DNA from: Actinomycetota bacterium
Lineage (GTDB): Bacteria > Actinomycetota > Actinomycetes > Actinomycetales > Microbacteriaceae
Assembly (NCBI GenBank): GCA_005777405.1
Contig: SXMH01000211.1
Location: 1 to 37,762 of the forward strand
DNA: 37,762 nt
Direction of reading: 5' to 3'
In this document: in pieces, positions 9,341-16,945 of the stretch
Position numbering within the stretch: position 1 is the stretch's first letter
Layout of the letters: every line of letters begins with the position of its first letter
The notes under the pieces: model-generated
What the model saw: only the letters and a program-made list of their open reading frames with translations
The model's database searches: none
Told to the model about the DNA's origin: nothing
Made by a program: the position numbers and the translations under genes

Positions 9341-9763
9341 GTGACCACCACATCGACCGACACGGCGCGCGAGCGTCGCGGGCTGTTCAAGCTCATCGCC
9401 GATATTCCGGGGTTGCTGCGCGAGCTCATTGAGGCGGAGATCGCCTCGATGAAGGCCGAGATCGTGGGGAAGCTCAAGGCAGCGGGCATCGGTGCGGGCT
9501 TTCTCGTCGTGGCGGGTGCGTTCGCGTTCTTCGCCGCCCTCGTGCTCACCGCGGCGGGAGTGCTCGCCCTCTCGCTCGTGCTACCCGGCTGGGCCGCCGC
9601 GCTCATCGTTGGCGGTGCGCTACTCGTGCTCGCCGCTCTTGCCGCCGTCATCGGCATCGCGCAGCTCAAGCACGGCGTGCCACCGACGCCCGAGAAGACC
9701 ATCGACAGTGTCAAGGAAGACGTTCGCGTGCTGCGCGGCGTCAGGAAGCGAGAAGCATCATGA
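9341..9763 (+). CDS. Phage-holin-family (Actinobacterial Holin-X) membrane protein
   Basis: This 140-residue protein has an amphipathic N-terminal helix (LFKLIADIPGLLRELIEAEI) and two hydrophobic segments at roughly residues 47-75 and 83-108, the layout of the Holin-X/DUF1469 family. Despite the family name these are ordinary chromosomal genes in actinobacteria, and nothing else phage-like is nearby. GTG start with AGGAG upstream. Its stop overlaps the next ATG (ATGA), so it is coupled to the DUF3618 gene. The role is unproven, probably envelope homeostasis. Confidence 0.82.
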   Translation: MTTTSTDTARERRGLFKLIADIPGLLRELIEAEIASMKAEIVGKLKAAGIGAGFLVVAGAFAFFAALVLTAAGVLALSLVLPGWAAALIVGGALLVLAALAAVIGIAQLKHGVPPTPEKTIDSVKEDVRVLRGVRKREAS

Positions 9764-9984
9764 GCGACCCCGTGCAGCAGTCCGTCGCATCGGCGCGTGC
9801 CCAGCTCGAAAGCACCCTCGACGCCATCGACGAGAAGCTCGACGTGCAGAAGCGCGCGAGTGAGCTCGCCGACAACGTCAAGCGCTCGTACCAGTCGAAC
9901 CCGGTGCCGTGGATCATCGGGGCGACTGCGGCTGCCGTGGTCGTAGCGGGCCTCGTGGCATGGGCGATCTTCTCTGACGACTGA
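9760..9984 (+). CDS. DUF3618 small membrane protein
   Basis: The 74-residue protein has an N-terminal helix with the DUF3618 pattern (ARAQLESTLDAIDEKLD) and a single C-terminal membrane segment (WIIGATAAAVVVAGLVAWAI). DUF3618 genes typically sit beside Holin-X genes, as here. The start overlaps the upstream stop by 4 bases. Function unknown; probably an inner-membrane protein with a cytoplasmic helical domain. Confidence 0.85.
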   Translation: MSDPVQQSVASARAQLESTLDAIDEKLDVQKRASELADNVKRSYQSNPVPWIIGATAAAVVVAGLVAWAIFSDD

Positions 9985-10035
9985 CGCGGCGAGGGGCGGG
10001 CGCTCGATTAGGCCCGTGAGCACAGCGCGGTCATC

Positions 10036-10872
10036 ATGGAGGTGATGGCCTCGCACGATGATTCTTCGATCGAGCGCACACCCACGGGTGCGCTCCCCGT
10101 TGTGCGGCCCTTGCTCGGCTGGCCGGTGCTCGTGCCTCGCGGCGGAAAGTGGGGCGACGGGGTCGCCGCGCAGTTGCGCACGCTCGGCGCGACGCCGGTC
10201 ATCGCTCCTCTCATCAACTTCGCCGGGGCGCTCGATCCCGAGGCGCTCGCGGCAGAGTTCCGCGCCCTGGAGGCGGGCCGCTACGAGTGGCTCGTCATCA
10301 CGAGTGCTACCACCGTCGACGTACTGGTGGGCCACAGCGTGCGCGTGCCTGAGACGGTGCGCATCGCCGCCGTGGGTGAGACGACCGCACAAGCCCTGCA
10401 ATTGGCAGGATTCTCCGTCGACTTCACGCCGAGCGACGCCTCGGCGCGCGGCCTCGTGCGCGAGTGGCCCGCGGCACGAGTGCACGGAGCAGTACTGGTG
10501 CCGCAGAGCGACATCGCCGAGCCGACCCTCGTCAGTGGACTCGCCGAGCTCGGGGTCGACGCGCGGTTCGTCAGCGCCTATCGCACGGTCGGGGTTCCCG
10601 CGCCCGCTGAGGTGGTGAGCGACATCGCCGACGGCCACATCCGTGCGCTGCTCGTGAGTTCCGGCAGCGTGGCCCGTCAGATCGCCGCACAGTTCACCGT
10701 GCCCGACTCGACAGTGGTCGTCTGTATCGGCCCTCGCACCGCCTTCGACGCTCGTGATGCCGGGCTCACGGTGCATCGCATCGCCGAGGAGCGATCGACG
10801 CTCGCACTCGTGCAAGCTCTCGCCGAACACGCCATGCATCCCGACGACACCTCACCGCCCGTCGTCAGCTGA
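10036..10872 (+). CDS. hemD: Uroporphyrinogen-III synthase-like protein (HemD)
   Basis: HemD closes and inverts ring D of hydroxymethylbilane to give uroporphyrinogen III. The 278-residue protein has the expected two-lobed alternating alpha/beta pattern: VLVPRGG near residue 34, EWLVITSATTVDVL, IAAVGETTAQALQLAGF, then a second lobe with VLVPQSDIAEPTLV, RALLVSSGSVARQIAAQ and VVVCIGPRTAFDARDAG. The family is poorly conserved, so the fold-level pattern is the main evidence. The start is uncertain: ATG 10036 and ATG 10045 are both in frame. hemC and hemB are not in the window. Confidence 0.78.
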   Translation: MEVMASHDDSSIERTPTGALPVVRPLLGWPVLVPRGGKWGDGVAAQLRTLGATPVIAPLINFAGALDPEALAAEFRALEAGRYEWLVITSATTVDVLVGHSVRVPETVRIAAVGETTAQALQLAGFSVDFTPSDASARGLVREWPAARVHGAVLVPQSDIAEPTLVSGLAELGVDARFVSAYRTVGVPAPAEVVSDIADGHIRALLVSSGSVARQIAAQFTVPDSTVVVCIGPRTAFDARDAGLTVHRIAEERSTLALVQALAEHAMHPDDTSPPVVS

Positions 10873-10886
10873 CGCGTGGGGAGAGC

Positions 10887-11288
10887 TCAGGCGGGCAGCC
10901 CTCCGATGAGCAGCAGGATCGCGAGCGCCGGCGGCACTGCCTGCACGAGAGCAGCGCGCAGCATGCGCCGTGACGTGAGCGCCAGAGACACGCCCGCCAG
11001 CAGCATGACCCCGGCCCCCGCCACGATGACCGCCGTGCCGACGAGTGAATGCGGGTCGAGCACGAGCAGCACGATGCCGGCGACGACGACGAGCGCGAGC
11101 CCGAGGTTGTAGACGCCTTGGTTGGCGGCGAAAAGCGTGAGCGTCGGCGAGAGTTGGTCATCGCGCACGCCGAACAGACGGCGGCCGACGGGTCGGGAGA
11201 ACAACACGGTCTCGACGACGAAGAACAGCACGTGCAGCAGGGCCGCGAGGGCGGCCAGCACGACTCCTACGACTTGCAGCACGGTCAT
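10887..11288 (-). CDS. DUF1304 family integral membrane protein
   Basis: This 133-residue protein consists of about four hydrophobic segments (near residues 3-30, 55-78, 85-105 and 113-131). The FFVVETVLF stretch near residue 25 and the AANQGVYN stretch near 54 are characteristic of DUF1304 membrane proteins. Function is unknown. It is convergent with the HemD-like gene and lies 13 bases downstream of the oxidoreductase gene on the same strand, so the two are probably one transcription unit. Confidence 0.85.
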   Translation of the reverse strand: MTVLQVVGVVLAALAALLHVLFFVVETVLFSRPVGRRLFGVRDDQLSPTLTLFAANQGVYNLGLALVVVAGIVLLVLDPHSLVGTAVIVAGAGVMLLAGVSLALTSRRMLRAALVQAVPPALAILLLIGGLPA

Positions 11289-11301
11289 CGGATGCTCTCT
11301 C

Positions 11302-12336
11302 TCACTCGATCGTCACGCCCACCCGGCCGCGCACAGCGCCGGAGAGCAGCTCGGCGGCCGCGTCGGCGGCCGATTCCAGGTCGACCCACCGGGTCAGGGA
11401 GTCGATCATCGACGGCTCAAGGTCAGCACCGAGTCGCCCCCAGGCGTGCTCGCGCACAGCGAGCGGTGCCGCCGTCGAGTTGGCGCCGAGCAGCGCGACG
11501 CCGCGCAGAATGAACGGCATGACGGTCGTCGGCAGGTCGGGGGAGGAGGCATTGCCGCACGCCACGACGGCGCCATTCGGCGCTGTCGTCGCGAGCACGG
11601 TCGCGAGACTGCGGCCGCCGACCGCGTCGACGGCAGCCGCCCAGCGCTGAGATTCGAGTGGCTTGCTCTCGCGATCGAGCTCGCTGCGGTCGATGACCTC
11701 GGCGGCGCCGAGCGCTCGGAGAGCATCCACGTGATCGCGGGAGCCGGTGGCGGCGACGACGCGACGTCCGCTCGCGGCGAGCAGAGCGACGGAGTACGAG
11801 CCGAGCCCGCCACTCGCTCCCGTGACGAGTACGTCGCCGTCGGGCACACCGTGCTTCTCGAGTGCGAGTACCGCCATCATGGCGGTGAATCCCGCGGTGC
11901 CCACGGCGGCGGCGCGAGCGTTCGAGAGTGACGCGGGCACGGCAACGAGAGTGCCGCCGTCGAGTACGGCGCGCTCGGCGAGACCGCCGTGGCGCGTCTC
12001 ACCCGCGCCGGCACCGTTGAGCAGCACGCGATCGCCAGCTCGCCACCGCGGATGGTGTGATTCGGTGACGATACCCACGACATCGATGCCGGGGACGAGC
12101 GGGCTGATGCGCGCGACCCCTCGATTGCCGTTGAAGGCGAGAGCATCTTTGAAGTTGAGGCTCGAGTGCGTGACGTCGACCGTGACGTCGCCGACGGCCC
12201 CCTCGACCAGCAGGGCACCACCGAGCGCGTCGTCAGCGTCGAGGTCGGCGAGTCGGGCATCCAGTGCGGGCGATGCTTCGGAACCGCTCGACGCACCAGC
12301 AGCCTCAGAGCGGGTGAGCAGCCAGCCGCGAGTCAT
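11302..12336 (-). CDS. AcuI/YhdH-type acrylyl-CoA reductase (MDR superfamily)
   Basis: AcuI/YhdH enzymes reduce acrylyl-CoA to propionyl-CoA with NADPH and are zinc-independent medium-chain reductases. Visible features of the 344-residue protein are SSLNFKDAL (58-66), PGIDVVGIV (82-90), the Rossmann signature VTGASGGLGSYS (171-182) and a VRGRVGV C-terminus, all typical of the group. It lacks the structural-zinc Cys set of alcohol dehydrogenases. It starts with ATG behind a leaderless-type TAGGCT. A general quinone or enone reductase role is the alternative. Confidence 0.85.
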   Translation of the reverse strand: MTRGWLLTRSEAAGASSGSEASPALDARLADLDADDALGGALLVEGAVGDVTVDVTHSSLNFKDALAFNGNRGVARISPLVPGIDVVGIVTESHHPRWRAGDRVLLNGAGAGETRHGGLAERAVLDGGTLVAVPASLSNARAAAVGTAGFTAMMAVLALEKHGVPDGDVLVTGASGGLGSYSVALLAASGRRVVAATGSRDHVDALRALGAAEVIDRSELDRESKPLESQRWAAAVDAVGGRSLATVLATTAPNGAVVACGNASSPDLPTTVMPFILRGVALLGANSTAAPLAVREHAWGRLGADLEPSMIDSLTRWVDLESAADAAAELLSGAVRGRVGVTIE

Positions 12337-12342
12337 GCGACC

Positions 12343-12348
12343 AGCCTA
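12343..12348 (-). promoter_or_regulatory. -10 element TAGGCT of a leaderless transcript (AcuI-like gene)
   Basis: On the minus strand TAGGCT ends 6 bases before the ATG at 12336, with no Shine-Dalgarno sequence between them. Confidence 0.55.
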
Positions 12349-12413
12349 GGGGGCACGACCGAGCGATCGGCGAGGGGCGGAGCGTCGCGTGGATGCCCGG
12401 GGCGCAGCCGATC

Positions 12414-13439
12414 TCAGCCGAAGAGCAGCGCAGCCTCGTCATAGCGGCTCTGCGGCACCGTCTTGAGCGTGCCGAGCGCCGCCTCGAACCCGACGGTGAC
12501 GATGTCGGTGCCGCGCAGCGCGACCATGCTGCCCCAGTCGCCGCGGTTGACGAGGTCGATCGAGGCCATGCCGAGGCGCGTGGCGAGCACGCGGTCGAAC
12601 GCGCTCGGGGTGCCACCGCGTTGAATGTGGCCGAGTGTCGTCGCGCGCGTCTCGATGCCGGTGCGCTCTTCGATGAGCGGCGCGATGCGCTCGCCGATGC
12701 CGCCGAGCCGCGGGCGGCCGAAGGCGTCGAGGCCGCGCTCGTTGAGCGGTTCGTCATCGCCGTCGAGGGTGAAGCCTTCCGCCACGACGACAAGTGGTGC
12801 ACGGCCGCGGTCGTATGCGCTCCGCACCCAGGCGCAGAGCTGGTCGAGGCTCGTGTTCTGCTCGGGGATGAGAATGGCGTGCGCCCCCGAGGCCATGCCC
12901 GAGTGCAGGGCGATCCAGCCGACGTGCCGGCCCATGACTTCGGCGACCATGCAGCGATTGTGGGCGTCGCCGGTCGTGCGAAGGCGGTCCATCGCCTCGG
13001 TGGCGATGCCGACCGCGGTGTCGAAACCGAAGGTGTAGTCGGTGGCGTCGAGGTCGTTGTCGACCGTCTTGGGTACGCCGACGATCTTGACCCCGGCGTC
13101 GGTGAGCCGCTTGGCAGCCGCGAGGGTGCCTTCTCCGCCGATCGCGATGATGCCGTCGAGGCGATTCTCGTCCATGACGGCATTGATGCGATCGACCCCG
13201 CCGCGCCCCTCGAAGGGGTTCGTGCGGCTCGTGCCGAGAATGGTTCCACCCTGCTTCGAGATGCCTTTGACCTCGTGACGGGTGAGCGGCAGGGTGTCGT
13301 TCTCGACCAGGCCTTTCCAGCCGTCTTTGAAGCCGACGAACTCGTGGTGGTGCACGGTCGTTCCGACAAGCACTGCCGCGCGGATGACCGCGTTGAGGCC
13401 GGGGGCGTCGCCGCCCGACGTCAGCATTCCGATACGCAT
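12414..13439 (-). CDS. pfkA: 6-phosphofructokinase
   Basis: The enzyme phosphorylates fructose 6-phosphate to fructose 1,6-bisphosphate in glycolysis. The 341-residue protein shows the phosphoryl-donor loop GGDAPGLN (9-16), GGEGT (101-105), PKTVDND (123-129) with the catalytic Asp127, GRHVGW and HIQRGGTPSAFDR. Gly at 104 points to ATP rather than pyrophosphate as donor, while Lys at 124 is common in actinobacterial group enzymes. It is upstream of the AcuI-like gene on the same strand but separated by that gene's own promoter. Confidence 0.95.
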   Translation of the reverse strand: MRIGMLTSGGDAPGLNAVIRAAVLVGTTVHHHEFVGFKDGWKGLVENDTLPLTRHEVKGISKQGGTILGTSRTNPFEGRGGVDRINAVMDENRLDGIIAIGGEGTLAAAKRLTDAGVKIVGVPKTVDNDLDATDYTFGFDTAVGIATEAMDRLRTTGDAHNRCMVAEVMGRHVGWIALHSGMASGAHAILIPEQNTSLDQLCAWVRSAYDRGRAPLVVVAEGFTLDGDDEPLNERGLDAFGRPRLGGIGERIAPLIEERTGIETRATTLGHIQRGGTPSAFDRVLATRLGMASIDLVNRGDWGSMVALRGTDIVTVGFEAALGTLKTVPQSRYDEAALLFG

Positions 13440-13507
13440 GCGCCTATCCTGCCCGCTCTCGCGAGGGCGCGCGAATGCGCACCCAGCCTCGACCCTGCCC
13501 GCGACCG

Positions 13508-13513
13508 TAGAGT
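13508..13513 (+). promoter_or_regulatory. -10 element TAGAGT of a leaderless transcript
   Basis: TAGAGT ends 7 bases before the ATG at 13521, and no Shine-Dalgarno sequence precedes that start. Confidence 0.5.
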
Positions 13514-13520
13514 GCTCGCC

Positions 13521-13898
13521 ATGACCCTGCTCGACCTCGCCGACGAACCGTACATTCTGCTCACCACGACCCGCCGCAGCGGGGCAACGGTGCCGACGGC
13601 GGTGTGGGTCGTGCGCGACGGCGACACGCTGCTCGTGACGACCGGCGCTGGCTCAGGCAAGGTCAAGCGCATTCGTCACACCCCTGCCGTGACGCTGCAA
13701 GCGTGCGACCGTGCAGGCCACCCGCACGACGGAGCGGTAGTGCTCGAGGCGGTCGCGAGCATCGACGAGTCGCTCGAGACGCGCGAGCGTCTCGAGCAGC
13801 TGCTGCACGACAAGTACGGCGCGCAATACCTGGCCATCAAGGCCGCGCGCGTCGTGTCTGGCCGCTATGCCGGCTCGGTGGCGGTACGTCTCGCCTGA
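13521..13898 (+). CDS. PPOX-class (F420/FMN split-barrel) oxidoreductase
   Basis: The 125-residue protein has the split-barrel pattern: EPYILLTTTRRSGATVPTAV, then VWVVRDGDTLLVTTGAGSGKVKRIRHTPAV in which the GSGKVKRI part is the phosphate-binding region of F420-dependent PPOX-class proteins. Members reduce diverse substrates with F420 or bind FMN or heme; the substrate here is unknown. The frame stays open far upstream, antisense to pfkA, but the start was placed at ATG 13521 because homologues begin here and a -10 hexamer lies 7 bases upstream. Confidence 0.85.
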   Translation: MTLLDLADEPYILLTTTRRSGATVPTAVWVVRDGDTLLVTTGAGSGKVKRIRHTPAVTLQACDRAGHPHDGAVVLEAVASIDESLETRERLEQLLHDKYGAQYLAIKAARVVSGRYAGSVAVRLA

Positions 13899-14048
13899 GG
13901 TGCGGTGCGACACGGAGTCGATGCGCAGAACTGCCTATGTCGCTCACGCCCCCGCGCGCAGTACATTCATGCCGAACGCGCTCAATGGGAGCGCGCATCC
14001 ACCCCTCCGCGCATCGACTCTTTCGCGCAACGACCCCAAGGAGCTCAC

Positions 14049-14402
14049 ATGACTGACGCACCTCCCCCCGCAGCACCGCCCGCCGGCGTTCCCGCTGCAG
14101 CACCCGCGAACCCGGGCAAGACACTCGGCATCGTGGCGCTCATCCTGTCGATCCTGCCCTTCCAACTGATCGGCATCATTCTCGGTTTCGTCGCACTCAA
14201 CCAGTCGAAGAAGGCCGGCCAGAAGAACGGCGTCGCCGTGGCGGCGATCGTCATCGGCTTCATCTTCATCGTCATTGGCATCATCGTGTCGATCATCGTT
14301 GCCGTCAGCGGCGCCGCGCTCTTCGGCGGCCTCGTCGACGTCTGCTCGCAGCTTGGCCCCGGCACGTGGGACGTTGACGGAGTGGTCTACACCTGCGGCT
14401 AA
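14049..14402 (+). CDS. DUF4190-like small membrane protein
   Basis: The 117-residue protein has a Pro/Ala-rich cytoplasmic N-terminus (about 22 residues) and two hydrophobic segments (about 26-48 and 62-93) separated by NQSKKAGQKNG, the layout of DUF4190-type proteins. A short C-terminal tail with two Cys follows (VDVCSQLG and VVYTCG). AAGGAG precedes the ATG. Function unknown. A similar protein is encoded at 16946, so the region holds two paralogues. Confidence 0.8.
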   Translation: MTDAPPPAAPPAGVPAAAPANPGKTLGIVALILSILPFQLIGIILGFVALNQSKKAGQKNGVAVAAIVIGFIFIVIGIIVSIIVAVSGAALFGGLVDVCSQLGPGTWDVDGVVYTCG

Positions 14403-14417
14403 GCCGCACTCTCGCGC

Positions 14418-14455
14418 AACGGCGGGGAGCTCTCGATGAGCGGCTCCCCGCCGTT
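14418..14455 (+). terminator. Strong hairpin terminator
   Basis: AACGGCGGGGAGC (14418-14430) pairs perfectly over 13 bp with 14443-14455, with a 12-base loop that can itself form ctc/gag. It lies 15 bases after the DUF4190-like stop. Confidence 0.85.
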
Positions 14456-14501
14456 CGTGCGTTGCTGGCAGCGGCAGGGTCGCATCGTCGGTCGCGCCGC
14501 G

Positions 14502-14507
14502 TAGCCT
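14502..14507 (+). promoter_or_regulatory. -10 element TAGCCT of a leaderless transcript
   Basis: TAGCCT ends 6 bases before the GTG at 14514, with no Shine-Dalgarno sequence between them. Confidence 0.5.
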
Positions 14508-14513
14508 GAGCGC

Positions 14514-15524
14514 GTGGAGCTTGCCGACCTCTCCGCGGCACCGGATGCCGAGCTCGAGCTCGAGACCGACGAGCCGCGCGACCTGCGCGCGACGCTCGGC
14601 TTCGTGCGTCGTGGTCGCGGCGACCCGAGCATGCTGCGCTTCGTCGGTGCGGGTGGCGCGTGGGTCGAGGTCTGGCGCGCGCAACGCACTCCCGAGGGCA
14701 CAGCGAGCCTGCGGTTGCGCGTGCATCGTGCCGTTGACGGCTCGACCGTGGTGCGCGCGGCTGCCTGGGGCGAGGGGGCCGAGTGGAGCATCCACCGCGT
14801 GCCCGCACTCATCGGTGAGCACGACGACTGGACCGGACTGGATGCTCGCCTCGACGAGCTCGCCGACGCTGGCACCACGGCCGCGGCAGCCCTGCGTCGG
14901 GTGCGACGACGTCACCGCGGCCTGCGCCTCACGAGCACCGCGCTCGTGCTCGAAGCGGCGGTGGCGGGAGTGCTCGAGCAGAAGGTGACCGGAGTCGAAG
15001 CGCGGCGGGCATGGCGCACGCTCGTGCTGCAGCACGGCGAGCGCGCACCAGGCCCTGCACCTGAGGGGCTCACGGTCATGCCCGACGCGGTGGGCTGGCG
15101 CAGCATCCCCGATCATGACTGGCATCGGGCGGGAGTCGGACCGCAGCGCATGGCGACGATCCGTCGCGTGGCGGCCGTGGCGAACTCGCTCGACCGGCGG
15201 CTCATGAGCGACCGCGGGGGCGTGGTGCCCGACGGAGCCGAGGCCGCTCTGCGCTCGATTCCGGGAGTCGGCGTGTGGACGGCCGCCGAGGTGCTGCAGC
15301 GCTCGCACGGTGCACCCGACCTGCTGAGCATCGGCGATGCCCACCTGCCGCACGTCATCGGCACGTGGTTCACCGGCGATCGACTCGACGATGCGGGGAT
15401 GGTCGAAGTGCTCGCTCCCTACGCCGGTCATCGACAGCGAGTTGTGCGCCTCGTCACGAGTGAGGGCGTCGAGGTGCAGCGTTTCGGTGCGAGAGCCACG
15501 ATCGAAGACCATCGCCGGCGTTGA
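14514..15524 (+). CDS. DNA-3-methyladenine glycosylase II family protein (AlkA-like, HhH-GPD)
   Basis: AlkA-type enzymes remove alkylated bases in base excision repair. The 336-residue protein has an N-terminal domain of about 130 residues and an HhH-GPD domain: VLEQKVTGVEARRAWR in the LQQQVS position, the helix-hairpin-helix SIPGVGVWTAAEVL (about 248-261), and the candidate catalytic Asp275 in GDAHLPH. No Cys cluster of the iron-sulfur subfamily is seen. It starts with GTG behind a leaderless-type promoter and follows a strong terminator, so it is an independent unit. Substrate range cannot be read from sequence. Confidence 0.85.
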   Translation: MELADLSAAPDAELELETDEPRDLRATLGFVRRGRGDPSMLRFVGAGGAWVEVWRAQRTPEGTASLRLRVHRAVDGSTVVRAAAWGEGAEWSIHRVPALIGEHDDWTGLDARLDELADAGTTAAAALRRVRRRHRGLRLTSTALVLEAAVAGVLEQKVTGVEARRAWRTLVLQHGERAPGPAPEGLTVMPDAVGWRSIPDHDWHRAGVGPQRMATIRRVAAVANSLDRRLMSDRGGVVPDGAEAALRSIPGVGVWTAAEVLQRSHGAPDLLSIGDAHLPHVIGTWFTGDRLDDAGMVEVLAPYAGHRQRVVRLVTSEGVEVQRFGARATIEDHRRR

Positions 15525-15530
15525 GTCGCT

Positions 15531-15536
15531 TAGCGT
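15531..15536 (+). promoter_or_regulatory. -10 element TAGCGT of a leaderless transcript
   Basis: TAGCGT ends 7 bases before the GTG at 15544 and lies just after the glycosylase stop. Confidence 0.5.
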
Positions 15537-15543
15537 GTGCGGC

Positions 15544-16092
15544 GTGAACAAGCTACTGCGCCTGCTCTGGGTCATGGTGAAAGCCCGATTCCGCGCTCCC
15601 CTCAAGCCCACCGATGTCGGCACGGTGCGCTTTCGCGTGCTGCCCGTCGATCTCGACGTGCTCGGGCACATGAACAACGGGGTCTATCTCTCGCTCATGG
15701 ATTTGGGCCGCATGGACCTCATGGTGCGCGCGGGCGTGTGGAAAGAACTCAGCCGCCGCGGCTACTACCCGGTGGTGGTGAGCTCGACGATCACCTATCG
15801 GCGATCGCTCGATCCCTGGCAGCGCTTCGAGCTGGAGAGTCGCATCGTCGGGCTCGACGATGTCGCCGGCTACGTCGAGCAGCGGTTCGTGCGCCATGGC
15901 GAGATCTGCGCGCGCGCTGTCATCAAAGCGCGGTTCCTCAAGAAGAGCGGCGGCATCGTGCCGATTCCCGAGCTCGCTGAGCTGTTCGGGCTCGACCCAG
16001 CCGATCACCCACTGCCCGCGTGGCTCGCCGAGTGGGGCGGCAACGCGGCGTTGCCTTCGCGCCGCGACCCCGCACCGAGCGTGTGGGAGTGA
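15544..16092 (+). CDS. Hotdog-fold acyl-CoA thioesterase family protein
   Basis: The 182-residue protein shows the 4-hydroxybenzoyl-CoA thioesterase/FadM-like signature: a strand RFRVLPVDLDVLGHMNNGVYL (residues 30-49) with the active-site-type D-x-D and GHMNN motif, then the DLGRMDLM helix and a central SSTITYRRSLDPWQ strand. Such proteins hydrolyse acyl-CoA thioesters; the substrate is unknown. The frame extends further upstream, but GTG 15544 fits the family N-terminus and the promoter. The C-terminal Pro/Arg-rich extension (last 25 residues) is less typical. Confidence 0.83.
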   Translation: MNKLLRLLWVMVKARFRAPLKPTDVGTVRFRVLPVDLDVLGHMNNGVYLSLMDLGRMDLMVRAGVWKELSRRGYYPVVVSSTITYRRSLDPWQRFELESRIVGLDDVAGYVEQRFVRHGEICARAVIKARFLKKSGGIVPIPELAELFGLDPADHPLPAWLAEWGGNAALPSRRDPAPSVWE

Positions 16093-16151
16093 TGTGCGTC
16101 GCGGTGCACATGACGTTCGTCAAGGGGTGCGATATCGGCGTGTTGGGGCGC

Positions 16152-16157
16152 TAGCGT
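16152..16157 (+). promoter_or_regulatory. -10 element TAGCGT of a leaderless transcript
   Basis: TAGCGT ends 6 bases before the ATG at 16164, with no Shine-Dalgarno sequence between them. Confidence 0.5.
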
Positions 16158-16163
16158 GCAGGC

Positions 16164-16550
16164 ATGAGTGACGACGACCGCAGCCCCCGCTCCGTCTACA
16201 GCGTGGGGGAGGAGCCCGAAGTGCAGGCTTCGCTCGCGAACGAACGCACGGCACTCTCGTGGATTCGCACGGGCATGGCGCTCGTCGCCGGTGGCGTCGC
16301 GCTCGCCACCCTCGCGAGCTTCGGCGACCTGCCGCTGCTTATCATCGTCATCGCCGGGCTCTCGAGCCTCGGCGGAGCCGGCCTCGGCCTCTGGGCGCTC
16401 TACTCGTGGCGCCGAGCTGAGCGGGCACTGCGCTTGCGCGAACCGCTGCCCGCGCCGGCCGCCCTGCCCTGGCTCGTGGGCGGCGTCATCGCCGTCGCGC
16501 TCGTGCTCGCTGGTTTAACCGCCTTTCAGGCGATCGAACTGGCGCGGTAG
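16164..16550 (+). CDS. YidH/DUF202 family membrane protein
   Basis: The 128-residue protein has the DUF202 hallmark LANERTALSWIRTGMAL (24-40), followed by three hydrophobic segments (about 34-53, 57-78 and 103-123). Function of the family is unknown. Its TAG stop shares its last base with the GTG of the next gene, itself a DUF202 member, so the two are coupled and may form a heteromeric membrane complex; that last point is inference. Confidence 0.88.
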   Translation: MSDDDRSPRSVYSVGEEPEVQASLANERTALSWIRTGMALVAGGVALATLASFGDLPLLIIVIAGLSSLGGAGLGLWALYSWRRAERALRLREPLPAPAALPWLVGGVIAVALVLAGLTAFQAIELAR

Positions 16551-16861
16551 TGGCGGCGCGCTCGAGCCGGGCACCGGTCGACCGCACGAGCCTGTCGTGG
16601 CAGCGCACAACGGCGCACTCGATCGTCGTCGCGCTCGTCGCCGCGATCACGTCACTGCAGCTCGGCGAGCCTGCCGTGGCCATCGCGGCCGGAATCTTGG
16701 CGATCGTGGCGCTCGGCATCGGAGCCACCACCCCCCGCGTGCGCCATTCAACGGCCGAGCGTCGCGAGCCCTGGGCGCTCATGGTGCGCACGGTCGCGGT
16801 GCTCGGGCTGTCGGCTGTCGTGGCGCTCGTGCTCGTGGTGGCCGTCGCGTTCGACGCCTAA
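16550..16861 (+). CDS. DUF202 family membrane protein (second of a pair)
   Basis: The 103-residue protein has a shortened DUF202 motif, DRTSLSWQRTTAHS (11-24), where the Glu-Arg of its neighbour is replaced by Asp-Arg. Three hydrophobic segments follow. GTG start overlapping the upstream stop by one base. Paired DUF202 genes of this long/short type are common in actinobacteria. Function unknown. Confidence 0.85.
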   Translation: MAARSSRAPVDRTSLSWQRTTAHSIVVALVAAITSLQLGEPAVAIAAGILAIVALGIGATTPRVRHSTAERREPWALMVRTVAVLGLSAVVALVLVVAVAFDA

Positions 16862-16945
16862 GGCTTGACACCGGTCGCGTGGTTTGCGACGGTCGTCGTT
16901 GAGTCGTGCTCAACCAGAGTGGCGACCGCCCCGTCGAGGAGAACC

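Noticed and set aside
9341-9984. Prophage remnant suggested by the holin family name
   Set aside because: No integrase, portal, tail, capsid or lysin gene is present, and Holin-X/DUF3618 genes are ordinary chromosomal genes in actinobacteria.
8884-10839. A 651-codon minus-strand frame across the YtxH/Holin-X/DUF3618/HemD genes
   Set aside because: It is antisense to four genes with recognisable families; composition and lack of motifs mark it as a shadow.
12393-13520. A fused long protein reading into the PPOX-class gene
   Set aside because: The upstream part is antisense to pfkA. A -10 element and the family N-terminus both place the start at 13521.
16092-16111. Small hairpin ATGTGC/GCACAT after the thioesterase gene
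   Set aside because: Only 6 bp with an 8-base loop; too weak to call a terminator in this base composition.
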